Part shown: piece by piece, positions 18,325-28,301 of the stretch
Layout: every line of letters starts with the position of its first letter
Position numbering within the stretch: position 1 is the first letter of the stretch
Source: Spirosoma rhododendri
Lineage (GTDB): Bacteria > Bacteroidota > Bacteroidia > Cytophagales > Spirosomataceae
NCBI RefSeq assembly: GCF_012849055.1
Contig: NZ_CP051678.1
Coordinates: 124,001 to 188,000 of the forward strand
Length of the DNA: 64,000 bases
Direction: 5' to 3'
Notes under the pieces: generated by a model
Seen by the model: only the letters and a program-made list of their open reading frames with translations
Databases searched by the model: none
Told to the model about the DNA's origin: nothing
Position numbers and translations under genes: made by a program

Positions 18325-18660
18325 ATGGGTCAAACCAACGATGAATTAACCGATTCAGAGTATATCAGGAAGGTAAATGCGCGTTTTCGTCAATTATTTC
18401 CTGACACGCAGACAGCTCCTGAAGCAGATGAAGACAACCATCCGAAAAAGTATCTGTCGACCAAAGAACGGTCGTGCTGGGATCCGCTTCAGGAAACCTC
18501 ACCAGAGTTAGAGACGTTTACGGAGCCCCATTCTTACCTGATAAACCCGAACGTATCCTGCCAGCAATTCAACCACTTACTGCATCAGTATAAACGGGCC
18601 GTTTTCGAAGTATATCAACGTCAGATTGCCGCTGATGATGGCGCGACTAATTCCGTGTAG
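18325..18660 (+). CDS. Hypothetical protein, 111 aa
   Basis: A soluble, charged protein of 111 residues that I do not recognise. It begins MGQTNDELTDSEYIRKVNAR, carries an acidic Pro-rich middle and ends with a helical segment FNHLLHQYKRAVFEVYQRQI. There is no signal peptide or membrane segment. The ATG is well placed and codon use resembles the neighbours, so it may be real. It precedes a single-domain response regulator by about 220 bp. Confidence 0.5.
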   Translation: MGQTNDELTDSEYIRKVNARFRQLFPDTQTAPEADEDNHPKKYLSTKERSCWDPLQETSPELETFTEPHSYLINPNVSCQQFNHLLHQYKRAVFEVYQRQIAADDGATNSV

Positions 18661-18884
18661 TTTCGGTACTTCAGCCGCAGCTTGCCGAGCAGAATAATTG
18701 ACGATTCGACGGGTAGAAAAGCCGTGTTGAGTGTCCCTATAATCTTTCGTCAACTAATGGTCGTTGTGCAGCCCAGAAACGACGTAAGTCTGTCGAATAG
18801 ATACCTGATTACTATCTTTCAACGGGTATACTTCCAAGGTCGTAGAAAGATTTGTCAATACGCCCGTCCGAAACCGACCAGCTC

Positions 18885-19358
18885 ATGGATGATTTCAACC
18901 CGCCACCGGCCACAAATCGGCGAACTATTCAGAGGACTAGAATTCTTTTGATCGACGACAATCCCGATCAGTGCGATATAATTCAGACTGTGCTGCACGA
19001 TTGTATGCCAGAAGTAGATTTGTCGATCGCTTCCACCGGAGAATCAGCGTTTAACCAGCTTCGCCACTGTCTGGATGCTAAGCAGGTCTTGCCCCGGTTG
19101 ATTTTGCTGGATTTGTATCTTCCGCTCGCCGAAGATGGATTCCGCATTATTGAACAAGCAAAAAGCAGCGATTCTCCTTACCGCCTGGTTCCCATCACCC
19201 TGTTGTCCCAGTCAGTCAGGCAGCCAGATGTTCAGCGAGGCTATGATCTGGGTGCCAACTCCTACATTGCCAAACCTACCAGTTATGCTCAGTGGCTACT
19301 CTACATGGAGTCGTTGCGGGACTACTGGTGGCATACGGTTACCCCGCCCCCAGGCTAA
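18885..19358 (+). CDS. Single-domain response regulator (REC)
   Basis: This REC-only protein has the acidic pocket in ILLIDDNPDQ, the phospho-acceptor Asp in LILLDLYLPLAEDGF and the conserved Lys in YIAKP. I prefer the ATG at 18885 (MDDFNPPPAT) over the upstream TTG at 18852. Without an output domain it probably relays phosphate to, or allosterically binds, another protein. The convergent kinase-like gene at 19377 ends 18 bp away. Confidence 0.88.
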   Translation: MDDFNPPPATNRRTIQRTRILLIDDNPDQCDIIQTVLHDCMPEVDLSIASTGESAFNQLRHCLDAKQVLPRLILLDLYLPLAEDGFRIIEQAKSSDSPYRLVPITLLSQSVRQPDVQRGYDLGANSYIAKPTSYAQWLLYMESLRDYWWHTVTPPPG

Positions 19359-19376
19359 ACTTCGTTACTGACAGAC

Positions 19377-20096
19377 TTACTCCGCCTGCGCGTTCGTCAG
19401 CAGTTGGTTTAACCGGTGGGTGGCAGCATTCACATTCCGGCTTATCATGTCCCGGTATTTTGCCTGATCATCGGCTGTAATCACTTTTTGTAACAAGCTG
19501 GTTGCTGTGGTTATGATTCCCAAGTAATTGTGCATATCGTGGGCAACCTGATGTAGTTGACTCACGCGTTGATTGTTTTTCTGCTGGAGCCTGTCAAGCG
19601 CGGCTTGAAGGATTTTCACCTGTCCGTCGGCCCTCGTTTGCCGTAACTGATCGACCGGTAGCACTACACTTGCATTGACTAATTTCACCAATTGACGTAG
19701 CTGGCTATAGGCCAGTACAATAATGCCAGGACGAGTTTGGGGATACTCCTTCAGAAAATCCTGGATTTCTGTATCCAGACCGGTGTAAAAGTTGTCGAAC
19801 TCCGTCAGCAGATTCTCCAGGGAATAACTGTAGTGCCAGCGGTGAATCTGGTGTTGACATAGGCTGTCCACCAGCTCATTTTCCTGGTTCTCCCCCGCAA
19901 TACCTCGCGTAAAAAAAGTTAGCAAGAGCGGCAGTAAACCGGCTAGTTCCTCCCCGGACAAATGGGCACCCTCTTGAAGGGCTTCATCCGGGGCGCATGT
20001 CATCCGCCAGTAATTCAGAATGATTTCCTGATGCGCAGCTAGGTAGGCGGCTAACTGCTTGCGCTGTAGGTTGAAATCATTAGTTGAGCTAGTCAT
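19377..20096 (-). CDS. RsbRD-like sensor with HisKA segment but no ATPase domain
   Basis: The 239-residue protein starts with a helical module like the RsbRD N-terminal domain of stress-response sensors (IILNYWRMTCAPDE, HQIHRWHYSYSLENLL, DNFYTGLDTEI). It ends with a dimerisation/phospho-acceptor helix, QLHQVAHDMHNYLGIITT, of HisKA type. An HATPase_c domain is missing, and the stop is followed by 18 bp and a convergent gene, so it cannot phosphorylate itself. It may be a phosphotransfer or truncated kinase. It is the last gene of the leftward cluster with the CheB/CheR giant, 33 bp downstream of it. Confidence 0.75.
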   Translation of the reverse strand: MTSSTNDFNLQRKQLAAYLAAHQEIILNYWRMTCAPDEALQEGAHLSGEELAGLLPLLLTFFTRGIAGENQENELVDSLCQHQIHRWHYSYSLENLLTEFDNFYTGLDTEIQDFLKEYPQTRPGIIVLAYSQLRQLVKLVNASVVLPVDQLRQTRADGQVKILQAALDRLQQKNNQRVSQLHQVAHDMHNYLGIITTATSLLQKVITADDQAKYRDMISRNVNAATHRLNQLLTNAQAE

Positions 20097-20129
20097 AACT
20101 GAATCAAATCAAGTGAATGGCGATGAGGG

Positions 20130-23100
20130 TCATGATGCAGAACGGATTTCCGGCGGAACAATAGAAACCAGCAACTGAGTCAGCGTCTCCAGCTCGACCG
20201 GTTTGACCAGGTGCCCGTCGAAACCAGCCTCCTGACTCAGCCGTTTGTCGTCGGCCTGCCCGTAGCCTGTCAGCGCGATCAGGATCAGGCTGCGGCCCCA
20301 GTCCTGTTGCCGAATCAGACGGGCCGTTTCGTAGCCATCCAGGTCGGGCATACCAATGTCGAGCAGCACAACATCCGGCTGTTCCTGCTCGACAGCTGCT
20401 ATTGCCTGCTCACCGCTGTAGCGTACATCAACGGTATAGCCGCTTACTTCCAGTAGCATGGCAAACGAGTCAGCTGCGTCCTGGTTATCGTCTACGACTA
20501 GGATACGTTGTTTCGTTGTGGCCGATTCGACAGGGATTGGCTGGGCAGCCGAACCTTCGTTGATACCGGATAAGACAGGCAAATAAACCAGGAATTCGCT
20601 ACCTTGCCCAAGTCCCGGGCTTCGGGCTTCCACCCACCCCCCGTGCAGCTCAACCAGTCGTTTGACCAGCGTCAGGCCCAGCCCCAGCCCACCCTGCGTA
20701 CGGTCCAGTGAATTAGTAACCTGTGCAAACAACTCGAAAATACGCTCCAACTGATCATCCGCCAGCCCGATACCGTTGTCGCTAACCCGCAGACGGGCCA
20801 TTACGTCTGCCCCCTGATTTACCTGGTCTAACCTAACCCAAACGTGCCCCCCTTCGGAAGAATAGCGGGCTCCGTTGGTCAGCAGGTTGGTTATAACCTG
20901 CGTCAGCCGAGTACCATCACCCAGCAAATAGATGGGTTCATCCGGCCCGGAAACCGACAAATCGATCTGGCGCTGTGCATAAAGGGGAAGCAGGACCGCT
21001 GAGACCTCCTGCATCAGTGTGTTCAGGTCGAGTGGCTCTAGCCGTAACGTAATCTTTCCCCGGTTAATCCGGCTCACATCCAGTAAGTCATCGACCAGGC
21101 GAACCAAGTGATCGACCTGGCGATTCATCATGGTAATGGCCGCGCTCATCGTTTCGTTCTGACCGGCACTTAGGCCCAGCGTCTGCAGGGTATTGCGGAC
21201 GGGAGCCAGCGGGTTGCGCAGTTCGTGGGCGAGCATGGCCAGAAACTCATCTTTCCGCTGGTCCGATTCCCGCAGGGCTTCTTCCGCCCGTTTGCGCTTA
21301 TCAATATCGAACATTACGCCACTCATGTGGGCTGCGCTACCGCCCGTATGCTCCACTACACGCCCGTAACCGCTCATCCACCGCTGCGAGCCGTCGTCCA
21401 GCACAGCGCAGAACTCCGCATCAAACACACCCCGACTGGCAATGGCCTCCTGCAACTGGCGGCTAATCCGTTCCCGGTCATCAGGGTGCACGTGGGTAAA
21501 GTAGACGCTTGGGCTGATAGGATTAGGCTGGGGCTCCATGCCAAACAGCCGGAAGTGCTGCTCGTTCCAGACGACTTCATTGGTGATCAGATTCCAGTCC
21601 CAGGTGCCCATCCGGGCAGCTTCGATGGTGAGCCGGAAGCGTTTCTCCGACTCGCGCAGGGCTGCTTCGGCGGCCTTGCGCTCGGTGATGTTGCGGGCTA
21701 CACTCGACACGCCCATGACCTGTCCCTGAAGATCTTTCACCGGTGAGAGTACAACTTCCAGCGTCAAAGCCTGACCATCCTTAGCGATTCGAACGGTTTC
21801 GTAGGTTTCAACCCGCTGCGACTGTTTGATTTTTTCAGCCAGATTCAAGACCTCACTCAGGCCCTGGGGTAGCGTCAGCATGCCGAGCGACTGCCCAATG
21901 GCTTCGGCGGCAGAGTAGCCATACAGGATTTCGGAAGCTTTGTTCCAACTGGTGATCGTCCCCTCGAAATTGACAGTGATGACCGAGTCCTGCGATGATT
22001 CGACAATAGAAGCCAGAAAATAGTTGGCTTCTTCAACCACCTTGCGCTGGGTGATGTCGACGAAGGTCAGCACAATGCCGTTGATACGGTCGTCGGTTGT
22101 TCGGTAGGGAAGCACACGCATCATGTACACGCGCTCATCGGTCGTTTGCACCTCCCGCTCCAGGGGCTGGAGTGTTGCCAGTACCCGTTCCATATCTCCC
22201 TGCAAATAGGGATAAACTAATCGGTTGGTAATGTCGGTCAGCGACCGGCCGAAATCCGTCGAAATCAGGTTGAAAATAGTCCGCGTGGCCGGCGTAAACA
22301 GGTTAACCCGTAAACGGCGATCCAGAAACAGGGTAGCCATGTCGGTCGAGTTAATCAGGTTCTGCAGGTTGTCGCCCACCAGTGAAAGCTCTTCCACTTT
22401 TATTTTCAGTTCCTGATTGACCGTCGACAGCTCCTCGTTAATCGACTGAAGCTCTTCCTTACTGGTTTCCAGCTCTTCGGCCGATGACCGTAATTCCTCG
22501 TTGATGGCCTGCAGTTCTTCGTTTGTCGCCTTGAGTTCTTCGGCCTGCAGTTCGTGGTGCTCGTTGGCCGAACGTAACTGCGTTTTAGTCCGAATCAATT
22601 CTTCCTCCAGGTGATGGGCAATGGGTTCGACCGACGTTAGCACCCGGTCTGGCTCGCCAGCCTCCTCGGTAGTAGGCTCAAAGAGGACCACCATAAATCC
22701 CCGGGCTGGATTGCTCCGGGCTGGATTGCCCCGGGCTGGATTACCCTCGCCAATGACCGGGCGTATGTGGAGCGTCAGCGTCTGAATTTGATTCTCTAGG
22801 CGAAGTTTGAGCTGACGCACGGCTACATCCGATTGCTGCTGGCTGGCCTGGTAGAAAGCCGTGCGCAGTTCCAGCCGCAATTCGGGTCGGATGAGTTTAA
22901 GCAGGTTTTTGGAAGGCTCCCCATCGCTAATCTGCAGGTAAAGCCCCGCCCGTCCGGATACGTTCAGGATATCATATTCGGCGTTCACAAGGATCGATGG
23001 GGGCGCGTACTGATTCAGTAACTGCTGGTGCAACTCACTGTAATTCAGCCGTACGTCTGGATATTCGTCTTCCCGGGGTGCCGGTTCAGGTAAGGATTTC

Positions 23101-24314
23101 CGTTGGGAGGTCAGCAACGAACCCGTTTCGGTTACGGGAAGTAAAGGCGTCGTTAAGGAGCGACTTTGAAACAGGTGCTGTTCCCGATTCACCGGCGCAA
23201 ACAGATCGCTGGTTCCATCGGTGGTTTCGGCCAGCCCCAGCAACAGGTAGCCGCCGGGACGTAAGGCAAAGTGAATTGTTTTCAGCACCCGTTGCTGGGC
23301 CGTCTGATTCAGGTAGATGAGCAAGTTGCGGCAGCTCACCAGGTCCAGCCGGGAAAAAGGTGGGTCTTTGAGTACGTTGTGATAAGCAAACAGGATCATC
23401 TCCCGAATCTCCCGACAAATGCGGTACTGCTCACCTTCCTGGGTGAAAAAGCGACGCAGCCGCTCGGGCGATACGTCGGCGGCATCATTAATGGTGTAAA
23501 GCCCTTCGCGCGCGACAGCAATGGCCGTCTGATCGATGTCGGTAGCGAAAATCTGCACATGCGGAGCATCAAGAATATCCAGGGTATGCTCAGCGAATAA
23601 CATGGCCAGTGAGTAGGCCTCTTCGCCTGTTGCACAACCGGCCACCCATATACGCAGGGTGTTATTTCCCTCTTTTGCTTGGGTTAGCAGCGGGATCACC
23701 TGCTGCTCCAGGGTAGTAAAGACGGACTTGTCGCGAAAAAAATTAGTAACTGAAATCAACAGATCGTTGAGCAGCGACTGCGTTTCCTCGGGATGCTCCC
23801 GCAAAAAGACGACGTACTCCGGCAGGCCCGGCAGGTTGCGGACATTGATTCGACGCTCCAGCCGGCGCAGCAGCGTGGGGCGCTTATAATTGGAAAAGTC
23901 GTGGCCTGTGCGCTGGCGTAGTTGCGTAAGTACGTCGCGCAGGGCCTGCTGCTGATTTTCTGCATCCAGCTGGGGTTCCAGGCCAATGGTATCCCGATTT
24001 TGCGCGTAGGTCAGCAGCCGGGCCGGAATCTGGGCCACGGGCAGAATGTCGTCCACCAGCCCGGTAGCAATGGCATGGCGGGGCATTTCGTTGAAGGCAG
24101 CCTCGCGGGGGCTCTGCACAAAAGCCGCCCCACCTTCTTCCTTGATTCGCTTGAGGCCCATGGAGCCATTGGCACCCGTGCCCGACAGGATAACCGCTAC
24201 AGCTTGGAAGCCGTGAGACTTGGCCAGGGTGCGAAAAAAAATATCCACCGGTGCCCGCCGGTCTTCAATGTGTGCATTGGGTAAGACGACGATGTCCCCA
24301 TCCGCCATTTTCAA
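20130..24314 (-). CDS. CheB(C-term)-CheR-PAS-histidine kinase-REC fusion protein
   Basis: This very long product combines, in order: the second half of a CheB methylesterase domain (VILSGTGANGSMGLKRIKEE), a CheR methyltransferase with its SAM-binding motif LRIWVAGCATGEEAYSLAML, a long Glu/Leu coiled coil (about residues 570-670), three PAS/PAC domains, a HisKA site (FLAMLAHELRNPLAPV), an HATPase_c domain (ILTNGARYSSEG region and DNGIGLADDQL) and a C-terminal REC (VVLLDIGMPDLDGYE). The first half of CheB lies upstream in another frame (24311-24604). Such multidomain hybrids integrate several signals. The start given is a TTG inside the CheB domain and is probably not the native one. Confidence 0.9.
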   Translation of the reverse strand: MKMADGDIVVLPNAHIEDRRAPVDIFFRTLAKSHGFQAVAVILSGTGANGSMGLKRIKEEGGAAFVQSPREAAFNEMPRHAIATGLVDDILPVAQIPARLLTYAQNRDTIGLEPQLDAENQQQALRDVLTQLRQRTGHDFSNYKRPTLLRRLERRINVRNLPGLPEYVVFLREHPEETQSLLNDLLISVTNFFRDKSVFTTLEQQVIPLLTQAKEGNNTLRIWVAGCATGEEAYSLAMLFAEHTLDILDAPHVQIFATDIDQTAIAVAREGLYTINDAADVSPERLRRFFTQEGEQYRICREIREMILFAYHNVLKDPPFSRLDLVSCRNLLIYLNQTAQQRVLKTIHFALRPGGYLLLGLAETTDGTSDLFAPVNREQHLFQSRSLTTPLLPVTETGSLLTSQRKSLPEPAPREDEYPDVRLNYSELHQQLLNQYAPPSILVNAEYDILNVSGRAGLYLQISDGEPSKNLLKLIRPELRLELRTAFYQASQQQSDVAVRQLKLRLENQIQTLTLHIRPVIGEGNPARGNPARSNPARGFMVVLFEPTTEEAGEPDRVLTSVEPIAHHLEEELIRTKTQLRSANEHHELQAEELKATNEELQAINEELRSSAEELETSKEELQSINEELSTVNQELKIKVEELSLVGDNLQNLINSTDMATLFLDRRLRVNLFTPATRTIFNLISTDFGRSLTDITNRLVYPYLQGDMERVLATLQPLEREVQTTDERVYMMRVLPYRTTDDRINGIVLTFVDITQRKVVEEANYFLASIVESSQDSVITVNFEGTITSWNKASEILYGYSAAEAIGQSLGMLTLPQGLSEVLNLAEKIKQSQRVETYETVRIAKDGQALTLEVVLSPVKDLQGQVMGVSSVARNITERKAAEAALRESEKRFRLTIEAARMGTWDWNLITNEVVWNEQHFRLFGMEPQPNPISPSVYFTHVHPDDRERISRQLQEAIASRGVFDAEFCAVLDDGSQRWMSGYGRVVEHTGGSAAHMSGVMFDIDKRKRAEEALRESDQRKDEFLAMLAHELRNPLAPVRNTLQTLGLSAGQNETMSAAITMMNRQVDHLVRLVDDLLDVSRINRGKITLRLEPLDLNTLMQEVSAVLLPLYAQRQIDLSVSGPDEPIYLLGDGTRLTQVITNLLTNGARYSSEGGHVWVRLDQVNQGADVMARLRVSDNGIGLADDQLERIFELFAQVTNSLDRTQGGLGLGLTLVKRLVELHGGWVEARSPGLGQGSEFLVYLPVLSGINEGSAAQPIPVESATTKQRILVVDDNQDAADSFAMLLEVSGYTVDVRYSGEQAIAAVEQEQPDVVLLDIGMPDLDGYETARLIRQQDWGRSLILIALTGYGQADDKRLSQEAGFDGHLVKPVELETLTQLLVSIVPPEIRSAS
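22708..22752. repeat. 15-bp tandem repeat inside the CheR-PAS fusion gene
   Basis: Three copies of a 15-bp unit, roughly GGGCTGGATTGCCCC, encode NPARG-NPARS-NPARG in a linker between the CheR and coiled-coil parts. The repeat keeps the frame. Confidence 0.7.
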
Positions 24315-24604
24315 GTGTTTATCGGGGGGACTACGTAAATATGATTGGCAGCGACCGCCACTCGTTCTTCCACCCGGATAGCAGGAATGCTGGCCACACT
24401 TTGCAGAATTTGGGTAAGCTGGCTATCATAATCGGGGGAGAGGTGTAAAATAACGACGTAGGCCAGGTTGGAGTCGGCGGTAACCTGCTCAAAAAACTGG
24501 GTCAGTGCTTCCACACCACCCGCTGAGCAGCCGATGCCGACAATCAGGGGCTGAACCGGAAGGGTCTTTTTGGTTTTTTTTGAGGCTGTTATTTTCTTGC
24601 TCAC
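24311..24604 (-). CDS. CheB methylesterase N-terminal half, frameshifted from the fusion gene
   Basis: The 97-residue ORF holds the first part of a CheB catalytic domain: VGIGCSAGGVEALTQFF with the catalytic Ser and VVILHLSPDYDSQL with the catalytic His. It ends VPPINT at a TGA just after a run of six C (24324-24329). Adding one C would read VPPDKHLKMADGDIVV and join it to the 4.2-kb fusion gene. The catalytic residues are therefore split over two frames, with the last Asp region in the downstream part. A sequencing error or a slippage-prone switch would both fit. Confidence 0.85.
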   Translation of the reverse strand: MSKKITASKKTKKTLPVQPLIVGIGCSAGGVEALTQFFEQVTADSNLAYVVILHLSPDYDSQLTQILQSVASIPAIRVEERVAVAANHIYVVPPINT

Positions 24605-24608
24605 CGGA

Positions 24609-25706
24609 TTACATTGGTCGGGTTATGAGTGGTGTGTTGGCAGGATGCAGTTCCTGAAACCGGTCGTCGCTGGTTGTGCCGGTTGCCTGATGGGCGAGAC
24701 TGTCAAGACTCAATGGCTCGTGCGAACGGATGGCCTGACGGATGATTTCTCCCCGCCGGAGAGCCTCCTGAGCTTTCTGGAAATAAGTACCGGCCTGCTT
24801 CGGTTGATTAGCGTCGGCCAGTTTGTCGCCCAACCGGTTAAGTAGAATCACGCTTTCGTCTACCCCGCGGACCGCTCCGTAAAGGTTGTCCTCGATTTGC
24901 TCCGTTATGGCTGCCAGCAGCGTGTCGACCGAGTAGGCATGGCCGGTATGGCAGCGAAAGCGGGCCAGGGGGCCTTCCTTAATTTGCGTCAGTACACCGT
25001 GACACTCCGGGCACGCGTAGCGGGTGGGTTGACCGTACTCGGACAGGTTCAACCCTAAAGCCGTCTCGTCGGCTGCGATGCGAATTTCTGTTTTTATTTT
25101 CTGATTCTCTTCCATAGAAACCTGTGGCGTTTCTGAAACATCTTCGCCGACTAACTGGACCAGTTGCGTCGCTAACTGGGCTACGGGAAGCACATAATCG
25201 ATGGCTACCTGACGAATGGCATTCTCAGGCATGGCCGCTACCAGGGCCTCCTGGGGGTCCTGCACCAGGGCCAGACCTCCCCGGTGTTTAATGGCCCAAA
25301 GACCCGCTGTTCCGTCGTCGAGTGCCCCGGATAAAAGTACCCCAATCACTCGGTTTCCGTAGGCGTAGGCGGCTGAACGAAACAGCGGATCGATGGCGGG
25401 CCGAAATCGGTTTTCCTTGGGGCCATGAGTGATGCGGATGTGGCCGTTTTCAACCAACATATGGTGATCGGGCGGGGCTACATAAATGCGATTAGTCTGG
25501 ACAGGCTCGTTGTCGTAGGCGTGAGCGGCTGGAATGGCCGTAAATCGACTCAATAGCTGGGGGAGTATCCCGTGCACGGTGGGAGCCATGTGCCAGACGA
25601 TAAAAATGGCTGCGTCCAGATCGGTGGGTAAGCAGGCAATAAAATGCTGAAAAGCTTCAATACCACCAGCCGATGCACCCATAACAATAATATTCCGTTT
25701 TTCCAT
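24609..25706 (-). CDS. cheB: Stand-alone CheB-type protein-glutamate methylesterase
   Basis: This 365-residue protein has the CheB catalytic domain at its start, without a REC domain: GASAGGIEAF (Ser12), WHMAP (His39) and LSGALDDGTAGL (Asp). A C-terminal extension has a possible zinc site, CPECHGVLTQ and CHTGHAYSVD, and a helical tail. CheB removes methyl groups from (or deamidates) chemoreceptor glutamates. No receptors, CheA or CheW are in the window, so this one probably belongs to a signalling cluster with the CheB-CheR fusion downstream (4 bp gap) rather than to classical chemotaxis. Confidence 0.9.
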   Translation of the reverse strand: MEKRNIIVMGASAGGIEAFQHFIACLPTDLDAAIFIVWHMAPTVHGILPQLLSRFTAIPAAHAYDNEPVQTNRIYVAPPDHHMLVENGHIRITHGPKENRFRPAIDPLFRSAAYAYGNRVIGVLLSGALDDGTAGLWAIKHRGGLALVQDPQEALVAAMPENAIRQVAIDYVLPVAQLATQLVQLVGEDVSETPQVSMEENQKIKTEIRIAADETALGLNLSEYGQPTRYACPECHGVLTQIKEGPLARFRCHTGHAYSVDTLLAAITEQIEDNLYGAVRGVDESVILLNRLGDKLADANQPKQAGTYFQKAQEALRRGEIIRQAIRSHEPLSLDSLAHQATGTTSDDRFQELHPANTPLITRPM

Positions 25707-26179
25707 ACGATGAGTACATGTTAGTAACTCGGCTACCGTAACCGATTACAATTCATCCTTCATTCACTTACCCAATCCGAAGTAACCTTCTCGTGAAGAT
25801 ACTGAAACCGTATTGGAAAGAATGCCTTCGAAAGAGCCAGAGAGTGGGTTCGTAAAAGTCAACCATTCGTTCGGTCTATTTGCAGACCAGCTAATTCATC
25901 AAAACTTTATTCATCAGGAAACGGCTGCAACTTCGGTTATCTATCAGGTATACGGCTACAGAGCATCAGGTCGGGTGCTGACGGGCATCATAGTTTTTCA
26001 CTAACGGGTACCTCTACTTTTGCGCTTCACGGCTATCCGTACGCTTCACGGCTATCCGGCTAGTCAACAAAATCTTGCATCAATTCAGAAATCGCCTGAT
26101 TTGTCTACTCCCATTCCAAAAAGGTGTTTGACGGCTAAACGACCCGCCTGAATCCGCAATCAATACACAACAATTACGT
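25707..26179. other. Intergenic region with a short direct repeat
   Basis: A divergent promoter region for cheB and the DUF937-OmpA gene. A 17-bp direct repeat CGCTTCACGGCTATCCG occurs at 26023-26039 and 26042-26058. The short plus-strand frame at 25813 shows no family features. Confidence 0.5.
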
Positions 26180-27893
26180 ATGGCAACGCTACCACTGGAC
26201 CATCTGCGGTCTATTTTTAACCCGTCAGCGGTTAATGAACTGGCCCGCAGTCTGAATGAAAATAAGGCAACGACCCAAAAAGCAATTGATGGACTACTGC
26301 CCACTGTTACGGCGGGGGTTATGAACCGGGTAACAGACAGAGAGGGGTCTAACGTACTGTATCAGCTGTTAAAGAATACGCCTTTTGCCACCGAACCAAC
26401 CATTAGCGAACTGGTGGATACCAGCAGCGAACGGCAGAAAGCCGCCGAGTCGGGCAACGATCTGCTCAGGAAATTATACGACCAGCGGGTTCACCAGGTC
26501 GCGCAGGAAACAAGTCGGTATAGTGGCGTGAGTCTGGGGTCGGCTACTACCCTGACGGGGCTGGTTGCTTCGGTGATGATGGGCTTTTTGCACCGACAGG
26601 TCGTGAGCAACGATATGACCGAAGCACAACTGGTCGCCATGCTCAACAGTGGAGTCGATGCTACCCGGTCGGTCACACCGGTTGTGTTTGGCCTTCCACT
26701 GGCCTGGTTCATTGGTACGGCTTATACGGCCCCCACACCAGCGGTTCCCGTTCGGGAGAACCTAACACTGGGAAGTGGACTATTGTGGTGGCAATGGTTG
26801 CTGATCGCTTTGGGCCTGATTCTGCTAATTCTGTTATTGCTACGAGCCTGCAACCCTTATAGAACTACTACTGCTGAAGAGACAAACCAGCCAGCAGTGA
26901 CTGCATCGACCGATTCGCTGACCAGCAATCTGGACGGTAACGGGGCGGATTCGGGCCTGGCTGCCGTACCCGACGTAAAAGTGGGCGTTGATCTGCCGGG
27001 TGGGCGAAAAGTAAACGTGGCCGAACGCTCCTTCAATTACGCTCTGATTCAGTATCTGGCCGCCAAAGACGGCCAATACCCCGGGTGTTTGCGTTCGATA
27101 ACCTAACCTTTGAACCCGGTTCGGCCCGCATCACGGCGGATTCCCGACCCAACGTAAACGATCTGATCCAGATCATGCAGGCGTACCCTTCGCTCCATAT
27201 CCGCGTGGAAGGCAATACGGATAACACCGGCACCAACGCTCAGAATGACGCCCTGTCCGGCGAACGGGCTGAAGCGGTCAAAGAGGCCCTGGTTGCCGGT
27301 GGTATCGAGCCGAATCGTGTGGCTACACGGGAACGGGGTGATACCATGCCGGTAGCAACCAACCAAACGGCGACCGGTCGCGAACAAAACCGCCGGATCG
27401 ACGTAGTCGTTCTGGGCGTGACTGCCCCCCCGCCGGGCCGAACGTGCGTGTAGCGGTCGATGCCCCCGGTGGACGTAAACTCCTGCTGACCGACAAAGCC
27501 TTTACCTATCAGCTAGCCCGCTACCTGGCTACAAAAGGCAGCCGACCCAACAAATCGTTTCTCTTCGATGAACTCCGATTTGCCACGAACACCGCGCGAA
27601 TTACCCCCGATGCCCAGGCTGAGGTAACTGATTTAGCTCAGATCATGAAAACGTACCCGGCCCTGCATATCCGTGTTGTGGGTTATACGGACAGCGTCGG
27701 GCCTGAGTCCGTCAACAAACCGCTTTCAGCGGCCCGCGCCAGTTTCGTCAAACAGGCACTGGTTGAAGCAGGCATTGGTGCCAACCGAATTACGACCAGC
27801 AATGAGGGGCAGGATGAACCTATTGCGACCAATCAGACGGCCAAAGGACGACGGCGAAACCGGCGCGTCGAGATCGTTGTGACGCAGTTGTAA
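26180..27893 (+). pseudogene. DUF937-OmpA-OmpA envelope protein, two frameshifts
   Basis: The frame starts at 26180 with a DUF937-like region (LARSLNENKATTQKAIDGLL), has a single membrane helix (LLIALGLILLILLLL, about residue 215) and then two OmpA C-terminal peptidoglycan-binding domains (FEPGSARITADSRPNVNDL with VEGNTDNTGTNAQN, and ATNTARITPDAQAEVTDL with VGYTDSVGPESVNK). The frame breaks at 27079-27082 and near 27437; each is repaired by adding one C or G in a run. The rest is intact, so the gene is either freshly broken or misread. It would anchor the envelope to peptidoglycan. Confidence 0.88.
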
Positions 27894-27897
27894 TAAA

Positions 27898-27933
27898 CGT
27901 TCTTCTACTTCTGTATCAGAAGCAGGAGAACGG
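27898..27933 (+). terminator. Hairpin after the OmpA gene
   Basis: GTTCTTCTACTTCTG pairs with CAGAAGCAGGAGAAC around TAT, five bases after the stop, with one or two mismatches. It lacks a strong T-run. Confidence 0.45.
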
Positions 27934-28301
27934 TACAGACAAGACGAAGCTGCCCGGCAGCGTAGGCCGTTGCTGCCGGAAACAACCCTGCTAGGGCACC
28001 ACTATCGGTTAGGTATTGAGCAGGTGATTAAATGACATCCATCATAGCCCATAGTGACAACCCTCATAGACTTACTTACCTGCAGGAACTAGCTTTGCTA
28101 CTTCCTGTTCCCGTTCGGATGACGGATAGCCGGGGGACTGTGTTGGCTGTTCATTGCCTCATCTTATTTACAGATACGATCCTGCCGGCACCCGTTACTG
28201 CTGATTTGACTAATAGGTGTCAATGCATCCAATGCCGTGAAGTGGCCAATGACAGCGTGGCTTCGTTTTGCTGTCTTACTCAACTGAATAATCAATACGT
28301 T

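Noticed and set aside
25813..26004. 63-codon plus-strand frame between cheB and OmpA
   Set aside because: No family features and no start signal; the region is a divergent promoter zone.
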